Source: Thermoanaerobaculia bacterium
GTDB taxonomy: Bacteria > Acidobacteriota > Thermoanaerobaculia > Multivoradales > Multivoraceae
Length of the DNA stretch: 64,000 bases
Assembly: GCA_022822365.1 (NCBI GenBank)
Contig: JAJEBV010000016.1
Coordinates: 186,001-250,000, forward strand
Reading direction: 5' to 3'
Shown piece by piece: positions 20,260-30,269 of this stretch (positions are counted from its first letter, which is position 1; each line of letters opens with the position of its first letter). A program made the position numbers and the translations under genes. A model generated the notes under the pieces. That model ran no database searches, was not told where the DNA came from, and worked only from the letters and a program-made list of their open reading frames with translations.

Positions 20260-21171
20260 TCAGAAGGGGACTGCGTCGTCCGCTTCGGCCCACTCGCCGG
20301 CGAGCCGCTCAGCCTGCTGCACGAGCCCCGGCGCCCTCAGCTTCTCGGCCATCGCCGCCAGTTCCGGGGCGGGTCCTCGCCACCGAAGCTCGTCGACGGA
20401 AGCGCTGACCGGCGCATCCCGCACCAGCGTGGCGAGCTCGCGGAACAGCTCCGCCGCTTCGCGTTCCTCCCTGAGAGTCGCCGCCAGCCGATCCCGGCTG
20501 CGCACCTTGACCGCCCACTTCCACGGTTCGTCCGGAATCTCCTCCAGGTGGACATAGTGCGCCAGGACCGTGGCCGCCGACTTTGCGCCCCAACCCCGCA
20601 AGCCCGGGAATCCGTCCGCGCTGTCGCCGACCAGGGCGAGATAGTCGGGGATCGACTCCGGCTCCACCCCGAACTTGTCCCGGACGCCGTCCGCGTCCCA
20701 GCGCAGGCCGCGCCGCCGGTCGACCTGCACTACCCGACCGCCCCGGCCGGCGTCGACGCACTGGGCCAGGTCCTTGTCCGGCGTGCAGATCCGGACCTCG
20801 ACGACCCGCTCGTCCGCGGCGGCCATCGCGGCGCCGCTGGCGAGCCCGTCGTCCGCCTCGTGCTCGACCATCGGCCAGACCGTGACCCCCAGCGCGTCAA
20901 GGGCCTCCTCGAGCACCGGGAACTGAGCCAGAAGCTCCGGCTCGATCCCCTCGCCGGTCTTGTAGCCGGGCCACATCTCGTTGCGGAACGACTCGATCAC
21001 CTGGTCCGTCGCCACCGCCACGTGGGTCGCTCCATCGCGGAACATGCCGAGCACGGAGAAGACGACTCCACGCACCGCTCCCACCTCGAGCCCGTCCTCG
21101 TTGCGATAGCTCGGCGCACCGAAATGGTGGCGGAAGAGCTCGTAAGTGCCGTCGATCAGGTGGACGTACAT
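20260..21171 (-). CDS. stand-alone 5'-3' exonuclease (PolA N-terminal/FEN-like)
   Basis: MYVHLIDGTYELFRHHF...EADDGLASGAA...ICTPDKDLAQCV...LVGDSADGFPGLRGWGAKSAATVL (H3TH). Confidence 0.88.
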   Translation of the reverse strand: MYVHLIDGTYELFRHHFGAPSYRNEDGLEVGAVRGVVFSVLGMFRDGATHVAVATDQVIESFRNEMWPGYKTGEGIEPELLAQFPVLEEALDALGVTVWPMVEHEADDGLASGAAMAAADERVVEVRICTPDKDLAQCVDAGRGGRVVQVDRRRGLRWDADGVRDKFGVEPESIPDYLALVGDSADGFPGLRGWGAKSAATVLAHYVHLEEIPDEPWKWAVKVRSRDRLAATLREEREAAELFRELATLVRDAPVSASVDELRWRGPAPELAAMAEKLRAPGLVQQAERLAGEWAEADDAVPF

Positions 21172-21218
21172 GGCGGGCGCCGCGTCCGGGCGACTCCGGC
21201 AAGCTACCATCAGCCGCC

Positions 21219-22997
21219 ATGGCCCGATTCGCCGCCCTGTTCTGGATCGTCTGCACGGCCGCCGCCCAGCCCACGGCGGCCGGCGTCCAACTGCCCGGCG
21301 ATCCCCTCGCCGGCTCGGGCGACGTCGCGCGGACCCTGCTGCCGGTGTCCCAACTCCTGGCCAGTGAGCTCCCGGCGCCCGTGGACAACGCGGCCTTCGC
21401 CCTGCCGGAGAACGCCGCGCCGCCGCGCCACGAGATGCGAGGCACGCTTCAGCTCTTCGGCGGTGGAGGAGCCTCCTGGACCGTCCACCACGACACCTAC
21501 CTGCGGGCGGATGAGCCGCCGATCGTCTCCGCCCTGCGCCGCATTCCGCGGCTCGACGTCGTCCTGGTCCAGAGCGGCTCCCACCTGGTACCCGCCAACC
21601 GCGCGCTCCGCTACACCGGCGACGCCTACTGGAACGTCATCGTCGGCCCGGGCCGGATCTGGAGCGAGAACGGCGATGGCGGCAGGAGCCGGGCCTCGCT
21701 GCCGATCACACTGGTCGAGCGCAACCAGAACTGCGCCTACCACGGCGTCGTGTCCTTCCTGTTCGACGGCGGCGCCACCTCGCCGGCGGCCTTCCAGGCC
21801 ACTCAGGAAACCTGCAAGTACTTCAAGTTCGACCTCTGGGCCGCGAGCCCCAGCCGCTTCACCGCCGGCGAGCCGCCGGACACGGACGCCGTGCTCGAGG
21901 CCTACGCCGCCGAAGCCGCCTCGCGGCTGCCTGTCCGGCCGATCGAACGGATCCGCGACGACTACCCGCGCGCCCAGGTCTACCCGCAGGCTTTCGGCGG
22001 CGGCTTCGACCGCGAGCACCTCACCGCGTTCGGCGTCTCTTTCGGCGGAGTCCACTACCAGGGCCCGGTCCACACCCGCTACGGCGACTACCCGTATCCC
22101 GAGCAGATCCGGCTGCCGTCGTACTCCACCGCCAAGACCGCCGTCGCCGCCGTCGCGCTGATGCGGCTGGCGCAGCGGGACGGCTTCGAGGTGACCGAAC
22201 TCGAACTCAGGGACTACGTGCCCAAGCCGCCCAGGGGCAGCTTCCGCGGGGTGACCTTCGAGCACGCCCTCGACATGGCGACCGGCCACTACTGGGACAC
22301 GGGCGACCAGGACGACGAGAAGAACTCGACGACCGAGCTGAACTTCTTCGTGCCGGAGCACCGGAACCGCAAGCTGCGGGGCGCCATGGCCTATCCGACG
22401 AAAGAGCCGCCCGGAGAGCGCTGGGTCTACCACACGACGGACGCCTTTCTGCTGTCCGTGGCCATGAGCGGGTACCTGGGGCAGGCGGCGGGCGCCTCGC
22501 CGAAGGAGCCCGCCGACCTGCTGGAGTTCCTGGCCGCCGAGGTCTACCGGCCGCTGGGTGTCTCCGCCGGAGCTCTCCAGTCGCTGCGCACGGACAACCG
22601 GGCCGATGGCTACGTCTTCGGCGGCTACGGCATGTTCTGGACCCCGGACGACATCCTGAAGATCGCCGACCTGCTGAACGCCCAGCGCGGCCGGATCGGC
22701 GACCGGCAGGTGCTCCATCCGGGCATGGTGGCCGCCGCAATGCAGGAAGACGAGGAAGACCGCGGCCTGGACGCCGTCCACAACGGCCACCCGAACAAGT
22801 ACAACAACTCCATCTGGTCGCGGCAGATCCAGGTGACCGACGGGACCGGCACGAAGCAGGTCTGGGTGCGGCAGATGCTCGGCTACGGCGGCATCGGCGT
22901 CCTCATGCTGCCGAACGGCGCCGTCTTCTACTACTTCGGCGACAAGGACCAGCACGACTGGCTGCGATCCGCGAGGGAGGCGTACAAGCTCCGATGA
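21219..22997 (+). CDS. serine hydrolase (beta-lactamase/penicillin-binding-like), secreted
   Basis: Signal peptide; SYSTAKTAVAAVALMRL (SxxK); MATGHYWDTGDQ; YHTTDAFLLS. Confidence 0.75.
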   Translation: MARFAALFWIVCTAAAQPTAAGVQLPGDPLAGSGDVARTLLPVSQLLASELPAPVDNAAFALPENAAPPRHEMRGTLQLFGGGGASWTVHHDTYLRADEPPIVSALRRIPRLDVVLVQSGSHLVPANRALRYTGDAYWNVIVGPGRIWSENGDGGRSRASLPITLVERNQNCAYHGVVSFLFDGGATSPAAFQATQETCKYFKFDLWAASPSRFTAGEPPDTDAVLEAYAAEAASRLPVRPIERIRDDYPRAQVYPQAFGGGFDREHLTAFGVSFGGVHYQGPVHTRYGDYPYPEQIRLPSYSTAKTAVAAVALMRLAQRDGFEVTELELRDYVPKPPRGSFRGVTFEHALDMATGHYWDTGDQDDEKNSTTELNFFVPEHRNRKLRGAMAYPTKEPPGERWVYHTTDAFLLSVAMSGYLGQAAGASPKEPADLLEFLAAEVYRPLGVSAGALQSLRTDNRADGYVFGGYGMFWTPDDILKIADLLNAQRGRIGDRQVLHPGMVAAAMQEDEEDRGLDAVHNGHPNKYNNSIWSRQIQVTDGTGTKQVWVRQMLGYGGIGVLMLPNGAVFYYFGDKDQHDWLRSAREAYKLR

Positions 22998-25417
22998 CAA
23001 GACCAGACCGACCGGGATCGGCCGCGAGTTCCCTCGACGGAACCGGCCCCTTCGCCGGCCTCCGGATCGTCGAACTCGCGGAGGGCGTCGCCGGCCCGTA
23101 CTGCGGAAAGCTGCTTGCCGACCTCGGCGCCGACGTGATCAAGGTCGAGCCGCCCGCAGGCGACGCCGCCCGCCGGGCGAACGGTTCCGACCCGGAAGGC
23201 TCGCCGCTCTTCCTCTACTGCAACACGAGCAAACGCGGAATCGTCCTCGACCCGGACGACGAGGACGATCGCGGCGCCCTCGACCGCCTCCTCCGGACCG
23301 CCGACGCCCTGATCGTCGACCGCGAACCGCCGGCGGAGACGCCGCCGGACCTGATCGTCGCGGCGGTCACGCCGTACGGCCTCTCGGGACCCCGCTCGGG
23401 AGCGCCCGCCGGCGAACTCACGCTCACCCACGGCGGTGGACTGGTCAACCAGATGCCGGCCCGGTCTCGCGACATCGACCGCGCGCCGGTCGCCCTGGGC
23501 GGCCATCAGGCCGGCTACCACGCCGGCCTGGTGACCGCGTTGACGGTCGCCGCCCTCCTCTACGAACGCGGCCACGCCGGCGACGTCCGGGTCGACGTCT
23601 CCATGCAGGACGTGATGATCAGCCTGGTGGCGCCGCTTCTGGCCAGCGCCCGCTACCACGAGACGACCTGGTCGCGGGTGCCGGACCGCCCGCCGGCCAT
23701 GGGCAGGCTGAAGACGAGCGACGGCTACGTCATCCTGAACGCCTTCGACGACCATCACTTCGAGCTCTTCCGCGAACTGATGGGCAATCCGGACTGGTGC
23801 CAGGGCGACGAGTGGAAGGACATGGCCTACCGCAGCCATCACCTGATGGAGATCGCTCCCCAGGTCGACGCCTGGGCCCTCGAACAGGAGCGCGACGACC
23901 TGTACCACCGCGCCGCCAGCCTGGGCATCCCGGTCGGACCGATCCACGACGCCGCGGACGTGATGGACTACCAGCAGTACGCCGCCCGCGACTACTTCGT
24001 CGAAGTGGACCACCCGAGCACCGGGGCCAGACGCTATGCCGGCTGGCCGTACCGGATGGGCGCCTCCAGGCCGAAAGTGTCGCGCCCGGCGCCGCGGCTC
24101 GGCGAACACTCGGGCGAGGTCCTCGCCGAAGTCGCCGCGGCCGGCAACGGCGCTCCGGTCGCCGCCGGCTCCACCCCAACCGCCCCGCCCGCGACGCGCA
24201 AGCTCCCGCTCGAGGGCATACGCGTCGCCGAGTTCGCCTGGGTGTGGGCGGGTCCCTACGCTGGCGTCCTCCTCTCGACCCTGGGCGCCGAGGTGATCAA
24301 GGTCGAAGGGCCCAGGCGCCTCGACCTGACGCGCCGCTCCGTCGTCTGGCCCCGCGCCGAGGAGGCGCCGCAGAAGATCGGCGAGGACGCCGGCATGGCG
24401 TTCAACACGATGAACCTGAACAAGCGGTCGCTGGCCCTGGACCTGTCGCAGGCGGAAGGCCGCGAACTCGCCCTGCGCCTCGCCGGCGAGTGCGACGTGA
24501 TCTACGACAACATGCGTCCCGGCGCCATGGTCAAGCTCGGCCTCGACCACGAGAACCTCCGCCGCGCGAACCCGGAGCTCATCGTGGCCTCCTCGTCGGG
24601 ACGCGGCCACGGCGGACCGGAAACCGAGTACCTCGGCTACGCGATGGTCCACCAGGGCGTGGCCGGCGGGGCCTGGATCTCCGGCTACCCGGACGATCAC
24701 CCGACTCACAGCGGCGGCGATGTCGATCTGATGAACGCGATCACGCTCGCCTTCTCGATCGTCGCCGCGTTGCATCACCGCAGCCGCACCGGCGAAGGCC
24801 AGTTCATCGACTACTCGCAGTGCGAGGGCGTGAGCTCGATCCTCGGCGAGATCCTCCTCGAGTACGAGATGACCGGCGAGATCCCGGAACGCGCCGGCAA
24901 CTCGCACCGCCGTTCGGCGCCGCACGGCGTCTATCGCTGCTGGGGAATCGACCGCTGGCTCGCCATCGAGGTGCACAGCGACGAGGAGTTCGTCCGGCTC
25001 GCGGCGACGATGGGCCGGCCCGAGTTGACCGAGGATTCCCGCTTCGCGACCGCAACCGCCAGGAAGCGGAACGAAACGGAACTCGACGCGATCGTCGGCG
25101 CCTGGACCAGGGAGCGGGACCGCGACTGGATGGCCCGCGAGCTCCTGCGGGCCGGTGTCGCCGCCGCTCCGTCGCGCGATGCCCGCGACCTCTACGCCGA
25201 TTCGCACCTGCGGGCCCGGGGCTCCTTCGCCACCGTCGAGCACCCGGACTGGGGAGACCTGGAACTCGTCGGGCCGCCGTTTCGTATCGCGGGTCGCGAT
25301 CTCAGCCCCCGCCGGGCGCCCCTGCTCGGCGAGCACACCGACGTCGTCCTCGCCGATGTCCTCGGGCTCTCCGCCGACGAGATCGCCGCCTGCCGCGGCC
25401 GCGGCATCGTCGCCTGA
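22994..25417 (+). CDS. tandem-domain CaiB/BaiF CoA-transferase
   Basis: LRIVELAEGVAGPYCGKLLADLGADVIKVEPPAGD and IRVAEFAWVWAGPYAGVLLSTLGAEVIKVE; ATGA overlap with upstream gene; 807 aa. Confidence 0.92.
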   Translation: MTRPDRPGSAASSLDGTGPFAGLRIVELAEGVAGPYCGKLLADLGADVIKVEPPAGDAARRANGSDPEGSPLFLYCNTSKRGIVLDPDDEDDRGALDRLLRTADALIVDREPPAETPPDLIVAAVTPYGLSGPRSGAPAGELTLTHGGGLVNQMPARSRDIDRAPVALGGHQAGYHAGLVTALTVAALLYERGHAGDVRVDVSMQDVMISLVAPLLASARYHETTWSRVPDRPPAMGRLKTSDGYVILNAFDDHHFELFRELMGNPDWCQGDEWKDMAYRSHHLMEIAPQVDAWALEQERDDLYHRAASLGIPVGPIHDAADVMDYQQYAARDYFVEVDHPSTGARRYAGWPYRMGASRPKVSRPAPRLGEHSGEVLAEVAAAGNGAPVAAGSTPTAPPATRKLPLEGIRVAEFAWVWAGPYAGVLLSTLGAEVIKVEGPRRLDLTRRSVVWPRAEEAPQKIGEDAGMAFNTMNLNKRSLALDLSQAEGRELALRLAGECDVIYDNMRPGAMVKLGLDHENLRRANPELIVASSSGRGHGGPETEYLGYAMVHQGVAGGAWISGYPDDHPTHSGGDVDLMNAITLAFSIVAALHHRSRTGEGQFIDYSQCEGVSSILGEILLEYEMTGEIPERAGNSHRRSAPHGVYRCWGIDRWLAIEVHSDEEFVRLAATMGRPELTEDSRFATATARKRNETELDAIVGAWTRERDRDWMARELLRAGVAAAPSRDARDLYADSHLRARGSFATVEHPDWGDLELVGPPFRIAGRDLSPRRAPLLGEHTDVVLADVLGLSADEIAACRGRGIVA

Positions 25418-25464
25418 GCCCGCTACACTCTGCCCTCACCCACTCACATCCCGGGAGGTCCTCA

Positions 25465-26442
25465 GTGACTCGACTCACCCGAACGTCGCTCAACGTCGCG
25501 ACCGCGGCCGCAATTGCCGCTTCCCTGCTCTTCGCTCCACCGGTCCCCGCCTTCGCCCAGGACGGCGAGTCGGTGACGGTCGACATCATGAGCCGCTATC
25601 GCGTCGCCCCGAACATCACCTATCTGACGGCCGACGGCTACGAGTCGAAGCTGGACGTGATGACTCCCCGCGGCCAGGGGCCCGTCCCGACCCTGATCTA
25701 CATCCACGGCGGCGGCTGGGTCGGCGGCACGAAGGAATCCAGCGTGCTGCGCGCCCTCCCCTACCTCGAGATGGGATGGGCTGTGGTCAACGTCGAGTAC
25801 CGGCTCGGCCGCAACGCGCTCGCTCCCGGCGCCGTCGAGGACTGCCGCTGCGCTCTGCGCTGGATCTACGAGAACGCCGAGGACTACAACATCGACACCT
25901 CCCGGCTGGTGGTGAGCGGCGCTTCCGCCGGCGGCCATCTGTCGCTGACCACGGGCATGCTGCCGGCCTCCGCCGGCCTGGACCGGCTCTGCCCCGGCCG
26001 CGACGCGGATCGCCCGGGCTGGGCCGCGGCGGACGAGTACGAGATGCCGGTCGCGGCGATTGTCAACTGGTTCGGCATCACCGACGTCGGCGATCTGCTC
26101 GAAGGCGTCAACGCGAAGAGCTACGCCGTCGCCTGGATGGGCTCGAAGTCCGACCGCATGGAACTCGCCAGGCGCGTGTCGCCGTTGACGTACGTCCGTT
26201 CCGGACTGCCGCCGATCCTGACGATCCACGGCGACGTCGACAACATCGTGCCTTACCAGCACGCCCTCGACCTGCACGCCAAGCTCGACAAGGCGGGAGT
26301 CACCAACAAGATCCACACCGTGCCCGGCAAAGGCCACGGCAACTTCAGCCCCGACGAGCAGCAGGAGATCTTCCGGGTCATCCGGGCCTTCCTCGACGAA
26401 CACGTGACCGGCGGAGGCGGCGCAAGCACCGGCGCCGAGTGA
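25465..26442 (+). CDS. alpha/beta hydrolase (HSL/esterase-like), secreted
   Basis: GTG start after GGGAGGT; signal peptide; YIHGGGWVGG...VVSGASAGGHLSL; HGDVDNIVP...GKGHGNF. Confidence 0.88.
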   Translation: MTRLTRTSLNVATAAAIAASLLFAPPVPAFAQDGESVTVDIMSRYRVAPNITYLTADGYESKLDVMTPRGQGPVPTLIYIHGGGWVGGTKESSVLRALPYLEMGWAVVNVEYRLGRNALAPGAVEDCRCALRWIYENAEDYNIDTSRLVVSGASAGGHLSLTTGMLPASAGLDRLCPGRDADRPGWAAADEYEMPVAAIVNWFGITDVGDLLEGVNAKSYAVAWMGSKSDRMELARRVSPLTYVRSGLPPILTIHGDVDNIVPYQHALDLHAKLDKAGVTNKIHTVPGKGHGNFSPDEQQEIFRVIRAFLDEHVTGGGGASTGAE

Positions 26443-26468
26443 AGTGGCAATCGTCCCGGACCAGTGTC

Positions 26469-26512
26469 GGTGCGCCGGCCCTCTGGCCGGCATCCGCCGC
26501 AGGCGGTCCGGC
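26469..26512 (-). repeat. dispersed palindromic repeat, copy D (extended two-hairpin form)
   Basis: Minus strand GCCGGACCGCCTGCGGCGGATGCCGGCCAGAGGGCCGGCGCACC. Confidence 0.85.
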
Positions 26513-26521
26513 TGAGATGTC

Positions 26522-27946
26522 TTGACGCCTGAGCCGGGCGCCCCCGACCTCTGCACCCGCACCGCCGTCGACCTCGCCGGGCTACTGGCCCGCGGCGAGG
26601 TGTCGGCGGTCGAGGTGCTCGAAGCCCACCTCGACTGGATCGATCAGCGCAATCCGGAACTCAACGCGATCTGCACGCTCGATCGCGACCACGCGTTCGA
26701 ACAGGCGCGAGCCGCCGACGCCCTGCGCCGCACCGACCCGGAAGCCGCGGCCGCGAAGCCCCTTCTCGGTCTGCCGACCGCGATCAAGGACCTGGTCCCG
26801 ACGAAGGGCATCCGCACGACCTTCGGATCGCCGATCTTCGCCGACAACGTCCCTGACTTCGACGCCCTGATCGTCGAACGGATCCGCGGCGCCGGCGCCG
26901 TCGTCATCGGCAAGACGAACACCCCGGAGTTCGGCGCCGGCTCGCAGACCTTCAACCCCGTCTTCGGCAAGACCCGCAACCCCTGGGATCCGAACCGCAC
27001 CTGCGGCGGCTCGAGCGGCGGCGCGGCAACGGCCCTCGCGAGCGGCATGCTGCCCATCGCCGACGGCAGCGACCTCGGCGGCTCGCTGCGCAACCCGGCC
27101 AGTTTCTGCGGCGTGGTCGGCTTCCGACCGACGCCGGGGCGCGTGCCGCGCGTGCCTACCGAGCAGGGCTGGGACGATCTCTCGGTTCTAGGCCCGATGG
27201 GGCGCAACGTCGCCGACGCGGCGCTCCTGTTCTCCGTCATCGCCGGGCCGGACCCGCGGGATCCCATCTCGCTGGCCCGACCCCCGGAGCCCTTCGACCC
27301 GGTCGAACCGCTCGACCTGCACGGCCTCCGTCTCGCCTGGACCCCTGACCTCGGCCTCTACCCGGTCGAACGGGAGGTCGTTCAGGTCTGCGAACGGGCC
27401 TTGCCTGTGTTCCGGGACCTGGGCGCCGACGTCGAGGAAACCGCGCCCGATCTATCCGGGGCCGACGCCATCTTCCGCACCCTGCGCGCGAACCTGTTCG
27501 CCGACAAGCTGGGGGCGCTTTTCCCCGAGCGCCGTTCGCAGATGAAGGACACCGTGATCGAGGAGATCGAACGTGGCCTGGCGCTCACGGGCCCGGACAT
27601 CGCGACAGCCCAGGCCGAGCGCACCCGCCTCCACTGCCGCGTAATCGAGTTCTTCAAGCGCTACGATGTCCTTCTCCTGCCCACGGTCCAGGTTCTTCCC
27701 TTCAACGTCGATGAGCCCTACCCGACGGAGATCGAAGGCCAGCCAATGACGAGCTACACCGACTGGATGGCCTCCTGCTACTCGATCACCGTCACCGGCT
27801 GCCCGGCGATCTCCGTGCCGTGCGGAGTCGGTCCTTCGAGCCTGCCGGTCGGCCTTCAGATCGTCACGCCACGGGGAACGGACCGCCGAACCCTTGCCAT
27901 CGCGTCTACGTTCGAGGCGGCGAGGGCCACCGACACCGTCCCCTAG
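26522..27946 (+). CDS. amidase (amidase signature family)
   Basis: TTG start; GLPTAIKDLVPTKGIRTTFGS...GKTNTPEFGAGSQTFNPVFGKTRNPWDPNRTCGGSSGGAATALASGMLPIADGSDLGGSLRNPA. Confidence 0.95.
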   Translation: MTPEPGAPDLCTRTAVDLAGLLARGEVSAVEVLEAHLDWIDQRNPELNAICTLDRDHAFEQARAADALRRTDPEAAAAKPLLGLPTAIKDLVPTKGIRTTFGSPIFADNVPDFDALIVERIRGAGAVVIGKTNTPEFGAGSQTFNPVFGKTRNPWDPNRTCGGSSGGAATALASGMLPIADGSDLGGSLRNPASFCGVVGFRPTPGRVPRVPTEQGWDDLSVLGPMGRNVADAALLFSVIAGPDPRDPISLARPPEPFDPVEPLDLHGLRLAWTPDLGLYPVEREVVQVCERALPVFRDLGADVEETAPDLSGADAIFRTLRANLFADKLGALFPERRSQMKDTVIEEIERGLALTGPDIATAQAERTRLHCRVIEFFKRYDVLLLPTVQVLPFNVDEPYPTEIEGQPMTSYTDWMASCYSITVTGCPAISVPCGVGPSSLPVGLQIVTPRGTDRRTLAIASTFEAARATDTVP

Positions 27947-28054
27947 ACTCCCGGAATGACCCTTGCGGTCCAGGGAGTCATCACACTGATCGACGGACGG
28001 CCAGGTTCGCCACGATCGTGGCGACCAGCGGTTCATCCCCGCAGCCGCTCTGCT

Positions 28055-29467
28055 TCACCTCCGCTCGTAGGTGTACAGCCTCCGCCCGCTCGCGGACACG
28101 GTTTCCACATGGCGGATCGCCGCATACGGCTCGAGCGCCGCTTCCCATGCCTCCGGCGTGTAGTCGGCGAAGCGATCGCCGCGCAACGTGAGCAAATCGT
28201 CGACCCTCGGGTCGCCCTGGGGAACAAACTCGACCAGTCCGCGCGGAGCGAGGGAGACGAGCCACGCGGCAATTCGAGACAACGGCACGTTGCGGCCGAT
28301 GGCCAGGTGGTGTAGCACGGCCAACGCCACCAGGGCGTCAGCACTCCGGGAACGGCGCGCCAGCGAACGCCTCTCTGTCTGGGACCAGCCCTGGTCAGGC
28401 GACGGGTTGGCGAGGTCCTGGTAGAGGGGCAGGAATCGCAGGCGATCCGAACGCGCCCGGGCGCAGGCGCTCTCCAACGCGCCGAAGTCGGAATCGAAAC
28501 CGATCACGCTGCGAACGCCCTCCTCCAGGGCAATCGCGGAGAACTCGCCCGTGTTGCAGCCGAGATCCCAGAGCTGCTCCGGCGGTGCCTTGGCAACGAA
28601 AGAGCGAACCGATTCAGCCTTGCGCGAGGCTTCGCCCGTGTCGTAGCTCGTCAGCAGGGAGTAGTCGCTCCAGGTCGTGTCCGTGCCCTTGGGTTCGAGA
28701 CTCTTGATCCAGCGCCGAAGCTGGGTCAGGAGACCCCGGTACGCGTTGCGAGGCAGCGGACGTCTCTCCGTCCGTTTCGCCGCATCGCCGCGCGAGTCTG
28801 CGCGCCGTTCGAAGCGAAGCGGCAGCAGGACATGGGCCTGCATTCTCGGTGACAAGCGCTTCCGGCGCGGCAGCAATGCCGCCAGTTCGCGGCCCGGGAC
28901 CCCCTCCTGCATTCCGCGATACCAGGCGTTGTGAGGCACACCGAGCTCCGAGGCCAGCAACAAGGGGTTCAGAAACTGCTCGCAGAACTGCGAATGGCCC
29001 TCCCAGTACTCGCCCTCGCGGTAGCGCCGCATCGACAGCCAGTCGATGAACACCGGCTTGGCGCCCTTGAACTGCACGTTGTAGGCGCTCGCGTCGGAGA
29101 GCGAGATGCCCCTGTCGAGCAGCCGGATCTGCATTTCCAGGTGGTGGAGCGCAGCCTCCTTCAGCAGCGAGAAGGGCCACTCGTACGGATAGGAGATGAA
29201 GGGCAGCCGGGGATGCTCCAGGACCAAGCCCCCGGGCGGTGGCAGGACGCCGGCCTCGACCGGGTCGACTTCCTCCGCCGCCACCAGCCCCCCCTCGACG
29301 ACCAGTGCATCGACGAGACCGCACGCCCGCACGTAGCGGTACTCCTCGACCGCTACCGGGGCGACGCTGCGGAAGATGCGGCCGTCCCGGCCCTCGATCA
29401 CTTGCCCCGCCGGATCGCGGAAGGAGGAAGGCTCGGCCTGGGACTCGCTCGCAGCCCCGGCCCGCAC
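28055..29467 (-). CDS. NoeA-like protein: kinase-like N-terminal region plus SAM-dependent methyltransferase
   Basis: GISLSDASAYNVQFKGAKPVFIDWLSMRRY...LWDLGCNTGEFSAIALEEGVRSVIGFDSD; GTG start. Confidence 0.75.
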   Translation of the reverse strand: MRAGAASESQAEPSSFRDPAGQVIEGRDGRIFRSVAPVAVEEYRYVRACGLVDALVVEGGLVAAEEVDPVEAGVLPPPGGLVLEHPRLPFISYPYEWPFSLLKEAALHHLEMQIRLLDRGISLSDASAYNVQFKGAKPVFIDWLSMRRYREGEYWEGHSQFCEQFLNPLLLASELGVPHNAWYRGMQEGVPGRELAALLPRRKRLSPRMQAHVLLPLRFERRADSRGDAAKRTERRPLPRNAYRGLLTQLRRWIKSLEPKGTDTTWSDYSLLTSYDTGEASRKAESVRSFVAKAPPEQLWDLGCNTGEFSAIALEEGVRSVIGFDSDFGALESACARARSDRLRFLPLYQDLANPSPDQGWSQTERRSLARRSRSADALVALAVLHHLAIGRNVPLSRIAAWLVSLAPRGLVEFVPQGDPRVDDLLTLRGDRFADYTPEAWEAALEPYAAIRHVETVSASGRRLYTYERR

Positions 29468-29694
29468 TATTCGGACTCGGGCTCGTCGGTGCTGCCGTAA
29501 CCGAAGAAGGCCTGAATGCGCCGCCAGTAGAACTTGAAGGCGAGCGCCCCGGCCGCCACGCCGCCGATGACCGCCTGCAGGATCATGCTGCCCGACGCAG
29601 GATCAAGGTAGGCGTGCGCCGCCTGTGGCACGCTGAGTGCCAAACCAAGAGAAACCACCAAGACAATCAGAAGGCTGGTTCGATTCTTCGCCAT
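29467..29694 (-). CDS. small membrane protein (YLDPxSGSMILQ-type)
   Basis: MAKNRTSLLIVLVVSLGLALSVPQAAHAYLDPASGSMILQAVIGGVAAGALAFKFYWRRIQAFFG; signal peptide plus TM; its TAG overlaps the GTG of the downstream methyltransferase. Confidence 0.8.
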   Translation of the reverse strand: MAKNRTSLLIVLVVSLGLALSVPQAAHAYLDPASGSMILQAVIGGVAAGALAFKFYWRRIQAFFGYGSTDEPESE

Positions 29695-29891
29695 TCGTCT
29701 CGCTCCCCGGGGACGCTGCCCGTCACCCCTGTGAACAGTGCGTGAAGACGAACAGATCCGGGGCGTTTCGTCAAGCGATCCGGACCCTTTCAACATCGGC
29801 CTGAGTCAACCCTTGCCCGCAGGCGACGCGCGGGCCGACGCCGACGGGAGATGCGAGCTGCGGACGGCGACTCGCAGACGCCGCACGTCGG

Positions 29892-30269
29892 TCAACGCCG
29901 CCATCTTCGGTCAAGCGTCAGCACTGTTAGCCCGGCACGCGTGTAGTCGTCGGCGATCAGACGGTCTAACAGGCCCGCACCCCCTGACGCTTCGAGGGCC
30001 GTCAACACAGCATGTCCGTTGAGGGGCGACAAGAGACCGCTTCGAAGGACGTCGAGCAGTCCGGCGCGAGCCTCGGGTTTCGACACCCGGTAGTGGTGCT
30101 GAACCGCCACGTACGCCTCGCCGATCACCTGGTTCGAGGCAAAGATCTCGCTGCCCTCCTGCTCCACCAGTCGAATCAGCCCCGCTACGCAGTCCAGGAA
30201 TTCCTCCCTGGGTTCACCGGTGAGCAGGCGCACCAGAATGGAGGTGTCAATCCCGAAGCGTCGCCTCAT
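29892..30269 (-). CDS. PIN-domain toxin (VapC-like)
   Basis: FGIDTSILVRLLTGEP...TLDRRW; overlaps AbrB-type antitoxin. Confidence 0.85.
   Translation of the reverse strand: MRRRFGIDTSILVRLLTGEPREEFLDCVAGLIRLVEQEGSEIFASNQVIGEAYVAVQHHYRVSKPEARAGLLDVLRSGLLSPLNGHAVLTALEASGGAGLLDRLIADDYTRAGLTVLTLDRRWRR

Noticed and set aside
22931-25336. 801-aa minus-strand ORF opposite the second CoA-transferase, and similar long antisense ORFs (e.g. 36824-38797, 51646-54063)
   Set aside because: Antisense artefacts of GC skew at codon position 3. Compositions are biased and no domains are recognisable.
23797-26442. 881-aa plus-strand ORF
   Set aside because: Only the last 326 codons (GTG 25465 onward, with RBS and signal peptide) are the hydrolase. 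The rest is an out-of-frame shadow of the CoA-transferase.
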